A stretch of DNA of 64,000 nt. Origin: Macrotrachela quadricornifera. Its lineage: Eukaryota; Rotifera; Eurotatoria; Philodinida; Philodinidae. Both the position numbers and the translations under genes were made by a program. Below are positions 60,942 to 64,000 of this stretch, one piece after another; the stretch's first letter is position 1, and each line of letters opens with the position of its first letter. The stretch spans positions 282,570-346,569 of the forward strand of contig JAJEKB010021748.1 of NCBI GenBank assembly GCA_022393335.1, read 5' to 3'. The notes under the pieces were generated by a model, which saw nothing but the letters and a program-made list of their open reading frames with translations, did no database searches and was not told the origin of the DNA.

Positions 60942-61930
60942 TCTTTTAAAAAAATTCAATAAGTAATAATATACGTTAAAAGATATCTAGAAAAGATTAA
61001 TATTGTTTTCAGTTTGAAACATTTGATCATGTTAAAATGTACTTTTTTTTTAATACAAGGTAAAAGCATATCACAAGATGCAACATAAGAGGCTTTACAA
61101 ATAACAAAGAAAATATAGGGTAAGACGAAAAATTTCAAATTGTATGATCACATATAAGATGCATGAAGCGAAATAATAAAAGAAAGAAGAATAAAACGTT
61201 CATAATCCTGTAGAGTTGTGACAAAACTAAACTATCAGACGCAAACTGTACTAAAGGTTATAGAAATGTATTAAAAGATCATAATGTCTGAAATTACATG
61301 TAAGAATGCGAACTATATAGATATATATATATATCAGACAATTATCTAAAATCAGTGGTTATATATATAGCTACGAACAGCGCCTTAAATGAGTCATATT
61401 CGAGCATGAGTAGTGGTAAAAATTCCAGTATGAGTAACATGATAGAAAAGAAAAAACATGACATACGCAGAACAGAACACGCAAAAGCGAAAAAATACAA
61501 TCATGTAAAACAGTGAATCATTGCATCGAAATAATTTTCTATATTAAGAAAGTTTTAACAGAATTTCTCACGTTTGAGTCAAACACTCAATATTTAATTA
61601 TCGGAATATTACTTCTTATCACTGTAAAAATAGTAAATGATAAAAATGTAAGGTTATGACAACATTATGATGAAGCTTTCGATGATTCATGAAAAGAATA
61701 CAAAAAAAAAATGATTCATTCAAACATTATCTTTCTTTCGTGGTATTTGATTAATCAATAGTATTCTTCGGTTTTTTCCTTTCTTCTGAGTAACTCATTT
61801 ATATTTTCTGTTATACTTTCTTGCTACAATCCTATTCTTGTAATGCTGTAAATACGAGTCCACATCGCACTCTGTCAGTAATTTAGATAGAACTCCATTT
61901 TAGATTAATCATCTACTCATTCGTAGGAAT
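60942..61930. other. intergenic, divergent promoter region
   Basis: Lies between two divergently transcribed genes (minus helicase-PARP, plus 128-aa protein). AT-rich, with a short TA run at about 61318-61334. No further gene seen. Confidence 0.4.
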
Positions 61931-62317
61931 ATGGGAAACAATCCATCATCGAGTGAGACTCATGGTGTACCCTGTTCAGGTAGCTGTCAATGTACTCTCC
62001 CAAGCAATGACTTTAACTTCGATAGAATACTTCATGATAAACCTGAAGATACATACTGTTTTCATACAACGACCAGATCAAAAAAATCTATAACGACGGG
62101 TGCAACATTTGGATCAGATGGTATCGGTATGTCAACTAGTGTAACGGTTGAATCTGGTGAAAAACTTTATATGTATTTTCGTCGATATGGTACTAGTGAA
62201 TATTACTGTTGGGATTGTCTAGTTGAAAAAGATCAAACTTGGGCAAAATCATTATATTATTCTTTAATCGATAAAGGTTATATTTGTAGTTATAATAAAT
62301 CAACTAATCTATTTTGA
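61931..62317 (+). CDS. small cytosolic protein, possible N-myristoylation, unknown function (128 aa)
   Basis: Single open exon with ATG at 61931 directly followed by GNNPSSSE. Gly2 with Ser6 fits an N-myristoylation signal, as in the WWE-ART protein of this window. The body is Cys-rich near the start (PCSGSCQCTLP). It then has a Ser/Thr/Gly-rich middle (TTGATFGSDGIGMSTSVTVE), an aromatic stretch (LYMYFRRYGTSEYYCWDC) and a hydrophilic end. No membrane segment. Codon use and composition look coding, and a TAG precedes the start by five bases, which might be a 5'-UTR acceptor. I do not recognise the family. Confidence 0.6.
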   Translation: MGNNPSSSETHGVPCSGSCQCTLPSNDFNFDRILHDKPEDTYCFHTTTRSKKSITTGATFGSDGIGMSTSVTVESGEKLYMYFRRYGTSEYYCWDCLVEKDQTWAKSLYYSLIDKGYICSYNKSTNLF

Positions 62318-62974
62318 ATGCGTGAAATACATCTTTCATTTTTCGATTTTTTTCTTCTCTTTGTTAATATCAAATAAACAGATACATTTCCTTACCGATA
62401 TTTCATCTTTTACTTATATTGATGTATACTTCTATAATGTTGTCAATGAAAGTGCGGCAGAGTTGCGCGTGGAATCAATTACCATGAAACAAGATGAAAG
62501 TATGAAATTTTCAAGAAAACAAAACAAGTTATTTTAAGATTTTAGATTTGGGTACCATTTTCAGAACCTTTTAAAGTTCAAATAAAATCTGGTTCGATCT
62601 GAAAACTTTTCTTTCTGCTCAAAAAAAATGGTTGTGTCTAGAGAAAAATCAGTCAATTGAAAGCGAGATCGACTGCTACGATAACTCCAAATAAATCTGC
62701 ACGACTACAGTTATAATTGTAATCCTTCAAACTTATTTCAACTTCAACAAAAGGAGTCATGGAATTATTTTCCAAAACTGTAATAAATATATTGACTTTT
62801 CAGTGCACGAGATAGAATGAATAACATGTCACTATTTATATATTCTTTTTTTGTTATACTGTTTCTAATGACAGTATATATAATAAAATGTTTAAAAGAC
62901 GAGAATTAAATTAGGAATAAAAGTGCACATCTGTCACAAATATCTATAATACACATTTTCGAGAATTATCCTTA

Positions 62975-63199
62975 TTAAAATGGAAAGGAAATATTGTTCT
63001 GTCGACTTCTTCTCGCTGCTAAAATATGATCAGAGTAAAGATATTTTAATGATGATGGAAGTGTTCTTTTTTTACCCTTTGTTAGTACTATTAATGTTTT
63101 ACGATTAGTTGTATATTTTAATACTCTGTGATCAATATTTGAAGAATCACTAGATTTACTTGTAACATCTGTTATTTGTTGAATTTCGGAGTTTGATAT
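62975..63199 (-). CDS. candidate terminal exon of an unrecognised gene
   Basis: On the minus strand an acceptor TTTTTAG precedes 75 codons, the last a TAA. They encode a hydrophilic, Lys/Arg/Ser-rich tail (VLKYTTNRKTLIVLTKGKKR, then LPSSLKYLYSD). The frame has no Met and needs an upstream exon at higher coordinates, which I could not identify before 63803. It could be a real last exon or chance. Confidence 0.3.
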   Translation of the reverse strand: MSNSEIQQITDVTSKSSDSSNIDHRVLKYTTNRKTLIVLTKGKKRTLPSSLKYLYSDHILAARRSRQNNISFPF

Positions 63200-63738
63200 C
63201 TAAAAATTAATTTTATATGTTAATCGATTTTTTTTTTCCGTAAATTTTTTTCAGTTTCAATATATTTTAATCATAATACAATATGAATTCTAACGACGAT
63301 ATCTATCTATTACATTATTTAGTTTCATCTTATACTTACTATACAAGAGAAAAATTTTCATTTCTTCGTCTTGAAATAATAATTATCAATATTGAATAGT
63401 TTATTTCTTCATTCTATTAACTCTTTCGAGGCGAGAGGGCCCATTAAAGCATGTCTCAAAAAGCTCATTCATCACAGAAAAAGTTGAATACCTCTTTCAT
63501 ACTTCAACCAAAGGGACTGATCTTTTTACCACTAATAAAGGAATCCTCATAGCTAATACTGATAAGAGAAACATTGGTAAAAATTGATTTAGGATATTAC
63601 AATTGATACAAATAAAGAAGCGAAACTCTTTACAAATTATGAAAAAGCAATATTCATATCAATCTTGAGGGTGATGTTTAAAAATAGATTAAACTAATAA
63701 TGTAACTATGAAATCATGATAATAAGATGTTTCTTCTC
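63200..63738. other. intergenic, no gene seen
   Basis: AT-rich spacer upstream of the last gene; any first exon belonging to the 62975-63199 candidate should lie here, but none was found. Confidence 0.35.
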
Positions 63739-63746
63739 TATAAAAG
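63739..63746 (+). promoter_or_regulatory. TATA box of the last gene
   Basis: TATAAAAG lies 57 bases before the ATG at 63803, a suitable distance for a short 5' UTR. Confidence 0.5.
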
Positions 63747-63802
63747 GCAATGCAATGTAAGTTAAAAAATACTTCATTCTATCTTATTCAATTTAAATAA
63801 AA

Positions 63803-64000
63803 ATGGAAGCTAATTTTATCGTTATTACAATATTTGTTATATTTGGTTTAACTACTTGTAATACTCTTTATAATTCTGATTTTCAATCAAGAGATGTTGG
63901 ACTAGCTAATTGTGAAAAAATCTATGGATTAATGGCTTATCCACGTATTATTAAGAATGTAACAGTTCTTCGAACATCACCACTTCGAGTTCGAGTGCAT
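63803..64000 (+). CDS. secreted protein, N-terminal part (runs off the window)
   Basis: Open from the ATG at 63803 to the end of the window (66 codons). The first ~20 residues (MEANFIVITIFVIFGLTTCN) have a hydrophobic core and a small-residue end typical of a signal peptide. The mature part starts near TLYNSDFQSRDVGLANCEKI. A TATA box lies 57 bases upstream. Too little remains to name a family. Confidence 0.65.
   Translation, partial: MEANFIVITIFVIFGLTTCNTLYNSDFQSRDVGLANCEKIYGLMAYPRIIKNVTVLRTSPLRVRVH

Noticed and set aside
1..64000. CRISPR array, bacterial operon or telomeric repeat
   Set aside because: No regularly spaced identical direct repeats with unique spacers, no ribosome-binding-site-linked genes, and no TGTGGG-type telomere tracts; genes are intron-bearing and eukaryotic.

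Overview
The window looks like AT-rich nuclear DNA of a small metazoan, most likely a bdelloid rotifer (Adineta/Rotaria type). The grounds are: genes with many GT-AG introns of about 50-70 bases; an R-S-E ADP-ribosyltransferase fused to TPR repeats, a fusion characteristic of these animals; decayed Penelope-like retroelements that still carry introns; and dense small inverted-repeat elements. The organism is an inference; no rRNA or tRNA gene is present to confirm it. All gene models were joined by hand from exon reading frames and splice signals.

Layout. 1-5.9 kb: no gene; a foldback element (1709-2158) and a GC-rich direct repeat. 5.96-8.46 kb (-): six-exon GMC oxidoreductase. 8.5-15.9 kb: transposon graveyard with a 604-bp inverted-repeat element carrying an internal minisatellite, a 4.4-kb element with ~269-bp inverted termini, a nested 'GCCGAAGT' element, and a tRNA-derived SINE with 12-bp target duplications. 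16.0-16.8 kb (-): two-exon multipass membrane protein. 19.1-20.3 kb (-): WWE plus R-S-E ADP-ribosyltransferase. 21-24.5 kb: more non-autonomous elements. 25.1-27.2 kb (-): three-exon DDE-like transposase with four copies of a 12-bp motif upstream. 28.5-31.2 kb: two decayed Penelope-like elements in opposite orientation, one interrupted in an intron by a TTAA-flanked piggyBac-like element.

32.7-38.8 kb (+): dynamin-like GTPase with an in-frame TAG in the G domain and a 3.1-kb intron. 42.3-47.6 kb (+): type II membrane protein with a Thr/Ser-rich stalk built from 15- and 33-nt microexons. 50.0-52.4 kb (-): ART-TPR protein with a spliced acidic tail. 54.1-60.9 kb (-): a 2160-residue, seven-exon protein joining ankyrin repeats, a coiled-coil region, a complete DEAH-type helicase with HA2 region, a nucleotidyltransferase-like segment and a C-terminal PARP catalytic domain with the H-Y-E triad. 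61.9-62.3 kb (+): small possibly myristoylated protein. 63.8 kb to the end (+): start of a secreted protein.

The most striking content is ADP-ribosylation: three separate enzymes in 64 kb (WWE-ART, ART-TPR, helicase-PARP), the last two neighbours on the same strand. Whether they work together is not shown by the sequence. The helicase-PARP fusion and the duplicated microexon cassette are the best candidates for something new.
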